NCBI GenBank assembly: GCA_905221605.1
Contig: CAJNDS010002695.1
Location: 40,001 to 104,000, forward strand
Source of the DNA: Symbiodinium natans
Taxonomy: Eukaryota; Sar; Dinophyceae; Suessiales; Symbiodiniaceae
DNA: 64,000 bases
Direction: 5' to 3'
In this document: one piece after another, positions 42,591-53,659 of the stretch
How the letters are laid out: every line of letters begins with the position of its first letter
Numbering within the stretch: the first letter of the stretch is position 1
Program-made: the position numbers and the translations under genes
The notes under the pieces: generated by a model
What the model saw: the letters and a program-made list of their open reading frames with translations, nothing else
Databases searched by the model: none
Told to the model about the DNA's origin: nothing

Positions 42591-42645
42591 TCTCATTCCA
42601 CGTCGGGAGCAAGAAGGACAACCTGCAGGAGGCCTCGCAGGTTTT
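42591..42645 (+). CDS. Candidate exon, product unknown
   Basis: Acceptor CCGCAACAG; the frame reads VSFHVGSKKDNLQEASQ. CCTAAATAAACCCT-type sequence follows further on. Confidence 0.38.
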
Positions 42646-42770
42646 GTCCGCCCAAGCCGAAGTGCGTCGAGTCCCCCAAAGCCTAAATAAACCCTACCCT
42701 GAACCCCTAAACTCACTCTAAGCTCCCAACAACCGACAGCCCAAAACTCCTCGAGCTTTCAAGTCTGCAG

Positions 42771-42855
42771 GTGAAGACCCTCGAGCTGCCCTACGATGAG
42801 GAGGTGAAGCTGGCAATCACCGGCTGGAGCGGAACCCGTGGGGAGCCTCATCCCT
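42771..42855 (+). CDS. Candidate exon, product unknown
   Basis: Acceptor AAGTCTGCAG; the frame reads VKTLELPYDEEVKLAITGWS then GTRGEPH. GC3-rich. Confidence 0.45.
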
Positions 42856-43306
42856 CGTCGATTGTGGGATTCAGGCTTAAGGGACGGCAAAGGTATTGTT
42901 TGGCTATCTGAGCCATTCGGCACGAGGCGCCCCCCAAAAGAAGCAACTCCCGCACTGTGGGAGTTCAGGGCCGTCCCTGTATTCACTCAAAGAGCTGCGC
43001 CGGGTTTTGGGGTTGGTCTATAGGGACTCAAGATGACTCAAACCAGGTGTGCGCTTGGAGCCCCCGCAGAAGTGGATGGGAGGCCCGTGTGTTGACATCA
43101 GACAAAAGAGAGACGAATCGCAGGGCTGGTCCTCCTTTCTCCTTAAGATTTTCTCCTAAGACACCGGAAGTCACCCTTAAAGCTCCTTAAAGACCCTAGA
43201 CCCAAATGTCCCTAAAGCCCAAACCCCAAACCCTATTATCTCCAAGGTCCCTAAAGCCCTTAATACCCCCTAAACCCTAAAGGCTCTGACCGTCAGACCT
43301 CTGCAG

Positions 43307-43382
43307 AGACAGGAGAGGAGTCCGACTCCGACTCCGACTCCAATGCCGAGGAGGCCTCTCGCTTTCTCTCGAGCAGCCCGGG
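43307..43382 (+). CDS. Candidate acidic Ser/Asp-repeat exon
   Basis: Acceptor CCTCTGCAG; the frame reads ETGEESDSDSDSNAEEASRF then LSSSP. A G13 run follows at 43381-43393. CCCTAAACCC-type sequence precedes. Confidence 0.45.
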
Positions 43383-43514
43383 GGGGGGGGGGGCCTGGTT
43401 CCCTCGATAGGAGGAAGGTGTATAGGGTTTGGGGGTTTAGGGTTCTATGAGGGGGCCCTATAATATTATCGTAACAATAATTAAAATCTTAGTCTAGTAA
43501 CAATTTGTATAATA

Positions 43515-44434
<920 letters not shown>

Positions 44435-44799
44435 AACTGTCTTGTTCCAACAAGTAGCCTTGGACTCCTAGTTCAATTTCCCCAAAACATAGCGGCTGAT
44501 AGGGCTGACCGGCCAGCACGGGGCCGCAGCAGCAGTTCTCGTTGGCACCAGGACGAGCAGTTCTCCAACACCTGCGGGAATGTGGCCCATGCCCTGGAAT
44601 TGGGCCTCCCTCATCGTCACGTTGTGCCGTTGTTTCGCCGATTTCCTGGGCGCTCCGAAGATGATGAGGTGCAGCCTTCGACGTGGCATGTCGCCTCAAT
44701 CTGCGTGGATTTGGAGAAGCGGCAGGAGAGATCATCTTTAGGGGGCTTCATTAGGACTGTGCCACGCAGGAATGGGGCTTGTGCAGAGCCATTGTTTGG

Positions 44800-44996
44800 A
44801 GTCCCCAAATCGGCAGATCTACTCAGCGGCAAAGCACCGAGTGAATGGAGAAGCCTCAGAACCCCAAAGCAACCCGAGCCTGGAAAACGAAGCTCCCACG
44901 AACTTTGGCAGCTCCCCTTCGGGCACGCAGGAGATGCAGATCATCCTCGACGGCGAGCACCATTTGGTGGCGGGGAACTTTGGTTGCCCCAGCTGA
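44800..44996 (+). CDS. Candidate exon, product unknown
   Basis: Frame reading NPSLENEAPTNFGSSPSGTQ then EMQIILDGEHHLVAGNFG. Exon edges uncertain; an overlapping frame is also open. Confidence 0.32.
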
Positions 44997-45508
44997 TGTA
45001 CTGAATAGGGGTTAGGGAAGGGTTCTGCGTTAAGTGTGCGACAGCAGCTGGCAAACCAAGAATGTCAAACCCTCGAGTGTGGTGACCCAGCTCCAAGAAG
45101 ATCGGATAAACTGTGCCGCCGCTGGCAGAAGGAGCAAACTGTGCGAAGGCAAACTGAAAGTTACCTTTCAAGCTTGCAGCTGCACGAGAATGCCACAACC
45201 GGAAGTATAAGAAGGAATGGCGATGGTTCTCTGTCTACGCATTGTGGTTCGCATGGTTGCGAGTGCACGCAGATTCCACATCCACTGAAGGCAAGGGATC
45301 CGAGCCTCTTTGCTCCGGAAGGCCTCTTCAGCCGATGGCCCAGTGAAACCTGCCTGCTCGAAAGGAGTACAGGGTGTTTCGGTGTCCCAGCTTGCAGGTT
45401 TTTGTGCTGCGTATTAACAGCGTATTGCCTCAAGAAGTCTTGTTTAGAGTTGGTTAGATTCAGCACACTCAATCCCAACAGCTGTCGTGAGCCCCTGATG
45501 TGACTGAG

Positions 45509-45600
45509 GCATCGATCCGACTGAAGGTGTGGTGCTCTTTGGGAGGCGGCGAGCTGGTGCCCCAGTTGCTTGCAAGATTCTTGCAGCACCCGGTGGACAT
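45509..45600 (+). CDS. Candidate exon, product unknown
   Basis: After ACTGAG the frame reads ASIRLKVWCSLGGGELVPQL then LARFLQHPVDMFAHSG. GC3 bias supports coding. No family recognised. Confidence 0.43.
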
Positions 45601-45720
45601 GTTTGCGCATTCAGGGCCTTTAACCAGTATGGGCCATTCGGCCCAATAATCCCCAGAATCAACCCTTTAAAGGGCCGTTTTAAAGGGTTACAGGGTATAG
45701 TAGCCCATGCTGGAGGAGAG

Positions 45721-45828
45721 GAGTTCGATGCTGAGGCTGGAAAGATCGTCGAGCGGGAGTGGCGGCTCGGCGGCCACCTTCGGCAGATGCGGATGGAGTC
45801 GTCTCGGCCCCAGTCGCCCCATCTGCCC
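45721..45828 (+). CDS. Candidate 36-codon exon, product unknown
   Basis: After GGAGAG the frame reads EFDAEAGKIVEREWRLGGHL then RQMRMESSRPQSPHLP; donor GTTGTC at 45829. Phase 0 at both ends. Confidence 0.46.
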
Positions 45829-46442
45829 GTTGTCAGAAAGAAGATTGGTGTGCCGAAGTCCACGTTTTCTGCTTGGTGCGTGCTGACGCGTGATGCCCAG
45901 GAAGTTTCTGTCCGTGGCCGAGGCGGGATCAGCAGAATTGCTATATGTTGCTCATGGATAGGCTGATGACGGCGGTGCAGCACGAGGAAACACATAGCCT
46001 TCCGCGTAGTTGACTTTCAACCGGCTGCAGGTTTGGGGCCAACAACTGCCAAAGGGCGCAGCTGCCTCAGTGCCCGTGTGCACACATCGGCTTGTAGTGA
46101 GGGGCTTATGATGCAGAGAGCTTTGGCTCCAATTCCCCTCCTCTTGCCTGGACCCGAGCATCAAATCCTTACATCTCCTACCATGTCCTGACGTAGCCCG
46201 AAGCCTGAAGCCCATCGAAGCACTCAGCACATGCTCTTCAGGTCTGGGGTTGCCGGACTTGTGGCTCGCGGAGCCCTGCGGATGTCCGAATCTGCTGGAG
46301 CTGCCGAAGCCCTGGGGTTTGACCATGGGTTTCACGGTGGTGACAGTACTGTAGGGCTCATGGCCCGACAACTTGGGTTTCGTTTGTGTGGTTGAGTGCT
46401 TCGACGTTGACCTGGATCGCAAAGCCATGCAGATGATGCAAG

Positions 46443-46538
46443 TTTCTGGCTTGCTGGTTTCCGGCCTCTACTCTTCGCCCAGAAGCACGAAGATGAGCGC
46501 TTCAGCGAAATCTCGATGCAAGCAGTCCTGAAGGACAG
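46443..46538 (+). CDS. Candidate exon, product unknown
   Basis: Frame reading FRPLLFAQKHEDERFSEISM then QAVLKD, ending at donor GTATTT (46539). It vaguely recalls an inactive thioredoxin-fold segment of a PDI, which would fit the PDI exons downstream, but this is weak. Confidence 0.4.
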
Positions 46539-47096
46539 GTATTTCCCAAGGCCCTCAGCCGTACGCGTATAAACACTACTTGTACAGTAGGCTTATCTTA
46601 TCAATATCTTCAAGCCTCACCATGTGAGTTCACTTCCCTTTGAGGTCACACGGCGCGGCAGAAGAGTGCTGCAAGGCTAGCAGGGACCGTGGTGTTGTGC
46701 GATCTGGGCCTAAGATGCTCAGAGTTGGCAAGGATTGCCGAGCTTGTGTTTGGTTGAGATGTTTTCATAGGCCCGCAGTCGATTTGAGCCCTTGCGGTGC
46801 CTCAGGCCGCCCAGCGACGCGGACCCGCGCCACGAGGGTCTCACGGCTTGGGCCTGAGGGCTTTTAGGGCTTTTTGGGGTTTTGAGTTTAGAGTCCTGTG
46901 CCAATGTTTTTTCAAGATGCAGGTTTGGGCTGAAGAAGTGGGGCTGTCATCAGCTTCTTTCGCAGATGGCATAGGATCAGGGTTCGATGAAGTTCGGGCT
47001 GGGGACGCTGGATCTGCAGGGTTTGGTAACTCTGCTGGGCGTTGTACCAGCAAGTGTTGCTGAGCACCGGAGTTTCGGTTTACTTGTTCCTCAATC

Positions 47097-47250
47097 AAGA
47101 GTCAGATTGCGATGCTGCTTACGTGGGAGTGCATGGGTGATATGTCCACGGCTTTCGGTCTGCGCTTCATGATGAGCCGTTGCTTGGGAGGAGAGCGAGC
47201 GAGCAACACAAAGCAAAGGAAATCCCTTCTCATGCTAGTCCCCACGGGGA
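47097..47250 (+). CDS. Candidate exon upstream of the PDI exons
   Basis: Frame reading IAMLLTWECMGDMSTAFGLR then FMMSRCLGGERASNTKQRKS. Edges uncertain. Confidence 0.33.
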
Positions 47251-47319
47251 AGTTCCACTGCATTCATGCATCCTCGATAGGCGACAGCGTTACTTGAAGA
47301 TCTGTTTTAAGCTTGAGAG

Positions 47320-49632
47320 GTCCTGGTGGCCGATTCCTTCAAGGACCTGGTGCTGGAGTCGAAAGAGCTTTGGGCTCGGCAGGGTTGCTGCAACGGACTC
47401 ATGGTAAGGTTTCGGTATGCAGCGTGTGTGGGTTTAGAGTTGAGGGCTTTGCATAGGGTTGAGAGCTTGGTTTTTTTGGTTTGACGGAGATTTGTTTGCC
47501 CCGTCAGTGCCCCATGTTCATAAGCCCCCCCCCCCCTAAAACCCTGAACCCTGAACACCCTAAACCCTGTCCTTGAAGGGCACCCCCCGGAGTCGGCAAT
47601 GCCCAAGCGATGTTTGAACAATTCTTGCAGGCCTGGATTAATCTGTAACATAGCCGAGACATCATCAGCAGCCTATCTCCAGTGACGACAGTGACGACCA
47701 CGCAGACCTAATAGCCACGAAGGAGGTGGTTCTAGCCTGTGTTTGCGTGCGCTTGCTGCTTGAGGCACGTGTTTGTGCTGATCTACGCGCCCTGGTGCGA
47801 AGCCTGTGCGGCACTAAGAGTCGGTTTTGTCAATCTGACAGTTGACGGATTCAGATTGGGCCCATGATACAGTAAACAAGAAAAGCCAGGGTTTACAGCT
47901 CGTAGGGTGCTTAGGGTTTTGGGGTTTTGAGAAGGCCACCACCGATGCAACCTGTGGCCCCAAAGCCCAGCCCAACCGCATCCCAGCTACATGGCTAAGG
48001 CTGGCAGGTTTTTTGCGTGTGTGAATGTATGTGTATATACAATATCATATATATATATATGTATATCATATTATTTATTTGTTTGCTTTATTTTTTTATC
48101 TATATTGATTCTTACAGAAGAGTTTAAGTTGGTAATTATGAGGGTTAGAGAGTTTACGGGTTCCGGGCGCCTGCCTCCTCCCCAATTAGCCGCTGGGGTG
48201 CGTCGAGGCCAGGAGGTGAAACCTCACTGGAGGAAGCTGGCGAAGATGCTGAAGGATCCCTGGGGGGGGTTGGGGGGGCAGGGGGCTTGGGGGTTTTGGG
48301 GTTTTGGGGGGATTAGGGGTTTAGGGGTATGAGGGTTTCAGGGTTTAAGGGTTTAAGGGTTAGGGTTTACGGGTTTAAGGGTTTAAGGGTTCAAGGGTTC
48401 AAGGGTTTAAGGGTTTAAGGGTTAAAGTGTTTTGGGTTGGGGGGAGTCCCTTTTAATACGCGGTTTTATAATGAACGAAGAGAAGCATGAAAACCGCTAT
48501 TAAATTTGGGCTTTTAATTCGGGACCCCAACCGCCTGTCTAACCTTCCGGAATCTCCTAAAAGCCCAAAATTAGTATTAAAATTAGGGGTAATGAAGTGA
48601 ATACGAAGCACGCCCTAATTTAATACTACTTTTGTTGGGCTTTTAAAGGAGTTCACGGCGCGGTCATCAATAAGGCTTGGGATTCACTCCGTTCATCTGT
48701 TTCCAAGCTTATTGTAACCGCTGCGTTCATTCACATCGTGCGTGCATTTGTAATACAATTCATGCGTCCCTTGTCCTTATAATTGTATTAATGCACGAAC
48801 GAAGTGAGAACGCGTACTGTAATTCTATTGCAAACTAGTGCGCGAATAGAATGAAAGTAGCGCACGAACGTAGTGAAGTGAGAGTATACTGGCCCGTGTG
48901 AGTGATTAGTGATAGAAGTGCGTGTACACGGGCTAATATTAATAATATTAAATTACAAGGAATCGCGTGAATTTAATATTATTACTAGCCCGTACGCACG
49001 AAAACCGCATGAAGATAACGAACGAAGTCACACACGGCGGCTGTAAGGTTAGGAAAGGTCCTAAGGTAGCAAAATTCCTTGACAGGTAAGTTCCGTCCAG
49101 CATGAGCGGTGTAATGACTTCCTCACTGTCACTACCCTCGTCTCTCAGAAATTGAGTCATCCTTGATTACGAGGAAGCCAACGGCCTAACAATAAGACCC
49201 TGAGCACTTGGCCGTTCATGTTTCGTTCACCCATAAGCCCCTATTAATAGTGGGGAGTCGGGGGATTGCGTGTCTGGACGTTTCATGTGGCCAGCATTCT
49301 CAGGGTCGTCCCCACAAGTTCCGTCGCCTTCCTGTGCTTCTCTTTGTTCCCCCACTCGGGACTCTGTGGGCCGCCTGCAGCTTTTGCTCCATGCTTAAAT
49401 GAAGGCCTGTAACTAGAGTAGATTATGGTAGCTTCTGGTCCGACCATGTAGTAATGAATCAGAAATCTGCACGGTGCAGCTAGCTCCCGCAAGAGACCCT
49501 GGCACCCCGTATAGTCAGTAGTAATGGTTTGCAGATGTAAAAGCCCTGGCTCGGATGAGAATGAAAGCCTTGGCGCAGGGGTCGAGCAACATACGCATTG
49601 CTATGATGGACTCGGATGAGAACGATGTGCCT
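47320..49632 (+). CDS. Protein disulfide isomerase, thioredoxin domain (four exons)
   Basis: Exons 47320-47366, 47765-47819, 48213-48254 and 49579-49632 join in phase. They read VLVADSFKDLVLESK, then EHVFVLIYAPWCEACAAL, then REVKPHWRKLAKMLK, then GSSNIRIAMMDSDENDVP. This follows the PDI catalytic-domain order: VxxSFxxLVLxS, FYAPWCxxC with a WCEAC active site, LxPxWxxLA, and AKMDATxNDVP. PDIs form and rearrange disulfides in the ER lumen. The active site WCEAC differs from the usual WCGHC. By this reading the introns use GC (47367), GT (47820), GA (48255) and GC (49633) donors, all with AG acceptors. The third intron holds the mitochondrial-type insert. Upstream exons from 42-47 kb may belong to the same gene, and a following exon near 49690 (RFFPES) is possible. 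No start or KDEL-type end was seen. Confidence 0.75.
47367..47764 (+). other. PDI intron with TTTAGAG/CCCTAAA at opposite ends
   Basis: The donor-proximal part carries GGGTTTAGAGTTGAGGG. The part at 47520-47570, nearer the acceptor, carries CCCCTAAAACCCTGAACCCT. The donor is GC and the acceptor GAG. This is a defined intron, so the orientation of the motifs is known. Confidence 0.65.
48255..48435. repeat. G-strand telomere-like start of PDI intron 3
   Basis: Starting at the GA donor: GGGGGG runs, then TTTAGGG, TTTCAGGG and about ten TTTAAGGG-type units to 48435. Confidence 0.85.
48436..49212 (+). other. Mitochondrial-type insert (NUMT) with six inverted repeats and an rRNA fragment
   Basis: An AT-richer block, unlike its flanks, with at least six stem-loops: 48436-48466/48490-48532, 48558-48587/48613-48645, 48667-48680/48702-48714, 48742-48760/48781-48796, 48822-48830/48843-48852 and 48921-48954/48969-49000. 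A recurring AACGAAGTGA-like motif lies between them. Dense inverted repeats and rRNA fragments are known features of dinoflagellate mitochondrial DNA. It lies wholly inside PDI intron 3. Confidence 0.68.
49034..49210 (+). rRNA. Large-subunit rRNA fragment, organelle (mitochondrial) type
   Basis: Contains the universally conserved LSU core GGTCCTAAGGTAGCAAAATT, then CCTTGACAGGTAAGTTCCG, GCATGAGCGGTGTAATGAC, CTCACTGTC and AATAAGACCCTGAGCACTT. This corresponds to roughly 1908-2075 in E. coli 23S numbering (domains IV-V). Only this segment is present, consistent with the fragmented LSU rRNAs of dinoflagellate and apicomplexan mitochondria. It is probably a non-functional nuclear copy of a mitochondrial fragment. 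A plastid origin is less likely, as the wording after GTAATGA departs from bacterial/plastid 23S. Confidence 0.82.
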
Positions 49633-49639
49633 GCAGCTT

Positions 49640-50842
49640 AGGGAAGCTCGACCACGGGCTTTTTTTCGGTTGTGTGAGCATGCCGAGGCCCAACCGCTTC
49701 TTCCCAGAGTCTTTCATACCCAATGTGAAGCCCAGCGCTGAGCATCTTGTCAATTCCTGGGCACATGCTTTCCGGGTTCGCTCTGGCCAGCGGTTCCGAC
49801 CGGCTTGCAAGGAGCTCACAAGCCGCTGCTGTCAAGCATTGTTTAGAAGAGGGGCATTATTTGTTTTGTGGAAGACCGTATCAAGCAGAACTGGTTTCAA
49901 GCTTCAACCCACGCGTCATTGCAATGCCGGTCTTGCCCACATGCTGTAATCCCGAATCCAGCAACCATGGACTCAACCTAGAGAGCTGACTCATTTCATG
50001 ATGCGGTCACGTCATCGGCGATGGTGGCGTTGGCCGACTGTTGCGCTGCTGGTGCTCTTCGCAAAGGCCACTGGTGTAGCACATTGTTAAGCGTAGCCGT
50101 AGGCTTAATGAGGTTTGTGAGCCCCCCAGGCAGCCGCACTGCATAGAGATGCATGGAGAAGCCTGAGCAGCTTGCGACACTCTCAGTCTCAGCGCCAAAA
50201 AAGAAATTTTAAATGTGCGACCCTCTGCAAGGACCACGGAGGCTTCTCAGCGCCAGGCGGCGGAGCTGTAAAACGACGCATGTCTCCCGATTTTGCCTGG
50301 CCTCGGCATGTCAGTAGGCCTCAAATGGCTTTTGGATGCTTTAATTCAGGTTTAGGGTTCTGTGCAGATGTGACAGTATCCGGTTTGCATCAGTTCCAAG
50401 AGCTGTAAAGTCGGGCTTAGGATGCATCAGTGAAAAGGGTCAATCTAAACCGTAACACTAGGGCCCCGATAATTTTGAAGGTAGCATTAGGAGTGGCAGG
50501 AACCACTCCATGTTTTTCAGTGTATCGCTTTCATAGCAGTCAGTCGTCATGAGCCTGTTAGGCAGGTGGGCCACACACAAAGGCACAGCTCGCAACAGCA
50601 GCGCGTCAAACTCATATCCTGCTGATGCCTCCATCCCGCACCCTAAAGCCTAGCCCCCAAACCCTTCAATTCGCCCTGGTCACCCCCAAGCCCGAAACCC
50701 ATAAGTTAAGGACTCATCAAGCTGGGCGTTCCACGGAACGAGGCGGCCGGAGTGGCAGCTCTGGCCGAGGCTTGCTCTACTTGCAGCTTGTTTATGGAGT
50801 TGGGTTGCGTTTGGGGATGCACAGATATATCTATACATATAC

Positions 50843-50873
<31 letters not shown>

Positions 50874-50960
50874 TATGTATATATATATATAGATATATAT
50901 ATATGCGCCATGAAGTCGTGAGTCGTGAGATACCGACCTATAGGCTATGCCATTCTCCCC
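49640..50960. other. Intron/intergenic sequence
   Basis: Possible weak exons near 49680-49720 (PNRFFPESF) and 50735-50790 (NEAAGVAALAEAC). A (TA)n tract lies at 50843-50905. Nothing else supported. Confidence 0.3.
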
Positions 50961-50966
50961 TTCCAG

Positions 50967-52273
50967 GCCGTGGCAGCAGACGGCCCCGAGCCGCTGTCGG
51001 ACCCTCTCACGCTGCTGCGGTTCTATAGGCCGCGACTGGGGAGCCCAACGAAGCCTACGGTTTTTGAATTTAGACGCTTTGGGCTTCGTGAGGTGTACAA
51101 TTTTCTGTCAAGGGCTTGTGGGTTTCGGGCTTTGAGTTGTAGGGCTTCAAGTGCCATCACCCGCGGCGCATGACGCCAGAGCACCCGTAAATGATGCTTC
51201 GCTCCACTTCATCTGAGAAAAAATGCCCCATGGGTGTCCCAAGCAACATAACATCCCAGTGCAGAACCTTGTTCGGCTTGAATTTGGTTCGGGATGTTAT
51301 CGCCTGGGGAGATTTCGGAGCTTGAGAATGAAAGAGCTAAAAAGAACTTCAACCTGCCAGGGCTCGCGACCGTGACGTGGAAGCCGCTGCGAGTATGTAC
51401 AAAGACACCCTGGAATGGCGCGCAAGCTACTCCATTCCCAAGGTCATGGATGCTTACGGCAAGCCCGGGCAGTACAAGGCAGACTCCAGCCGTGCTACGG
51501 ACACCGCCGATTGGACGTGGGTGTGTGCTCCGCATACCCCCGAGTCGCAACTTGCCATGCGCCATGCATTCTTCGGTCGCTTGTCCACCAAAGTCGCGGA
51601 CGAGCCCATCTTGATCTGGCGTGCTGGAAGTGCAGACTACCAGGGGATGGTGCGAGAGGGTTTGGTGGATCTAATGACACAGGCCTTCGTCGTCCACTTG
51701 GAGGATATGAGTTATAGACACAACATGCTTGCACATGCTTGGTGATCCGGGGTGTTCTAGCACAGAACGTTTCTGATCGAGGCAGCGCAATTCCTTTTGA
51801 ATCGTCCGAGCAAAGGCCTGCTGTTCCTGAACCTCAAACAGTCTCGGAACCCCTGAAGCCAGGACACCCTTCAAGCTGCACGCGCCGCCTCCTTGAGAAG
51901 ACGTGAGCTAGTTCGCGCCCGTCTCATCATCGACTGCGAGGGCTTCGGTTTCGACAACGCTCGCTATATCCCCATCTTGCGGAAGATCATCGGCCTCGGC
52001 AAGTCATACTTTCCTGAGGTTACTGCCTCGGTGACTGTGGTGCGTGCACCTGGCTTCCTTGCAACCTTCTATGGCCTCCTCAGGCCCCTTTTGCCTAAGC
52101 TGCTGCAAGAGAAGGTCTGCATACTGGGCAACGACTTTGCAGACGGCTTGCGGAAGCATACAGGGCTGGACCTCGCAATCTTGCCTACCTTTCTGGGCGG
52201 GAGCGTGACGGAAACTGGGATCGGCGAAGTCCTTCCCGTCCCGCAGGATGCCTGGAGCACTCGCTCCAAGTGA
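50967..52273 (+). CDS. CRAL-TRIO (Sec14-like) lipid-transfer protein, three exons seen
   Basis: Exon a, 50967-51028, ends DPLTLLRFY. Exon b, 51361 to about 51736, begins RARDRDVEAAASMYKDTLEW after splicing. Exon c, 51863-52273, carries LIIDCEGFGFDNARYI, then GKSYFPEVTASVTVVRAPGF, then LPKLLQEKVCILGND and LAILPTFLGG, and stops at TGA 52271-52273. The a/b join recreates the classic CRAL-TRIO N-terminal motif LLRFYRARxxDVExA exactly in frame. Exon c has the lipid-pocket order: IIDxEG, YPExxxxxxxxxxP, a hinge helix and the LPxxLGG gate. Such proteins bind and exchange phosphatidylinositol, tocopherol or other lipids at membranes; the ligand here is not predictable. Donors for both introns appear to be GC. 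The N-terminal start is not located. There is no GOLD or START domain after the CRAL-TRIO. Confidence 0.82.
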
Positions 52274-52448
52274 CATGCAGGGCACTACTGTTAACGCCGT
52301 ACTTCCCCTTCGTGGCGAGTTTCAATGGCCGCGCGGTGACAAAAAAAGGGGCGCTACTTAATTTCAGGACCAGCGCGCTGAGGTGTGCGGACCTTTTCGG
52401 TAGCACTGCCACAGAGAGGTTCCAGTTTGTTCAAGCTTGCCAGGCTTT

Positions 52449-52531
52449 CTACCCCTAAACCCTAAATCCTAAACCCTAAACCCTATAAACCCTAAACCCT
52501 AAACCCTAAACCCTATAAACCCTAAACCCTA
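52449..52531. repeat. CCCTAAA interstitial telomere-like tract
   Basis: About ten near-perfect CCCTAAA units, downstream of the CRAL-TRIO stop and upstream of a possible exon (52540-52640). Confidence 0.93.
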
Positions 52532-52539
52532 GACACCTT

Positions 52540-52640
52540 GAAGTGGGAGCCCTGCGCCAAGGCTTTTCCTGGCCGGCAAGAAAGGGAAGCCACTGGCATG
52601 CAACAGCCGGGAGCGGACCTTCGAGTCCTGTCCCAAGCAG
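52540..52640 (+). CDS. Possible exon between opposed telomere-like tracts
   Basis: Open frames exist (for example GKKGKPLACNSRERTFESCP). CCCTAAA repeats lie upstream and TTTAGGG repeats (52643-52710) downstream. The frame is not decided. Confidence 0.28.
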
Positions 52641-52642
52641 GA

Positions 52643-52710
52643 GGGTTTAGGGTTTAGGGTTTAGGGCTTAGGGCTTAGGGTTTAGGGTTTAGGGTTTAGG
52701 GCTTAGGGTC
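52643..52710. repeat. TTTAGGG interstitial telomere-like tract
   Basis: About nine TTTAGGG/CTTAGGG units. Confidence 0.93.
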
Positions 52711-53280
52711 CGGTGAAAAGTTTGGGCTTCGGAGTATGTTCGGGTTGAGGAGCTGGAGGGGTTTAGGATGGCTGGACATAGGCCCGAAGCATGAACTCGT
52801 GATACCCCGAGGTGGAGATAGTTGCAATTTACTCGTGTGGTCATTTTGGGAGTTTCCATGCCGTTGGCGACTGCGCACTCTAATGGCCGGGCTTGACGGC
52901 AAGGCGTGTGTCCCTAAGATGGGTTGACCTCAAGTTTAGGTGTCTTGTGGAACTTCAGTAGGTCTCAAACTTGAAAAAGGGGGGGGGGCGTTTTGTTTTA
53001 AAATGGTTGGGGAAGAGCCTGACGTCCAACACCCGAAGGCCAGAGCCAAGGGGGCTTCCGGTGTTCGGACCAATCAGGACATTGGAGTGAGCTAGCCCGG
53101 GGAGGCCTAAGCCCGCGACCTACGAAAGAAATTCTACTGTTGCCATAATACTATTATTATTCCAGAGACATGTGCCACTAGAATAGATTCTAATCGTGTA
53201 ATAATTTATCATGCACTAAGGCGGACTCCCCCACTCGAGTGTTGAAGGCTCTTCTTAAGCCCTGCGTCCACGGAGTCCAG

Positions 53281-53350
53281 GTCGTACGTGAAGTTCCTGG
53301 AGGAGCACACAAACGTCAGCCTCGAATCTGCCGCGGAGGCCGGCTCTGAA
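53281..53350 (+). CDS. Candidate exon, product unknown
   Basis: Acceptor GAGTCCAG; the frame reads SYVKFLEEHTNVSLESAAEA. A TTTAGGG-type tract follows (53380-53440). Confidence 0.42.
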
Positions 53351-53379
53351 ATATGACTTCTGTGACAGAAAAGAGAGTA

Positions 53380-53440
53380 AAGGGTTTAAGGTTTAGGGTT
53401 TAGGGTTCGGGTTTCGGGTTTAGGGTTTAGGGTTTAGAGA
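53380..53440. repeat. TTTAGGG interstitial telomere-like tract
   Basis: About eight units with GGGTTCGGGTTTCGGG variants. Confidence 0.9.
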
Positions 53441-53465
53441 CCTGGCCGGAATCTTGTTATCGCAG

Positions 53466-53635
53466 GATAACGAGGGGGCTCTGGGACATATTTGTAGGCT
53501 CGTCACCAGTAGCTTCTGCTTGCCGGTCCGCTTCCTGAAACGGGGGGTGCCCGAAGCCCTTGACTACCAGGACTTCTATCCGACCTACTGCGAGCTGCAC
53601 GGTGCCGGCAGCCTCAGTGGGCCCATGAGCTTGAG
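53466..53635 (+). CDS. Candidate exon, product unknown
   Basis: Acceptor TTATCGCAG; the frame reads DNEGALGHICRLVTSSFCLP, then VRFLKRGVPEALDYQDFYPT and YCELHG. One of the longest orphan exons. GTAGGGTTGTTGAG follows. No family recognised. Confidence 0.5.
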
Positions 53636-53659
53636 GCGTTCTGGAGTGTAGGGTTGTTG

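Noticed and set aside
46443-46538. Firm assignment as a PDI b-domain exon
   Set aside because: Similarity is too weak to use without transcript evidence; left as a product-unknown exon.
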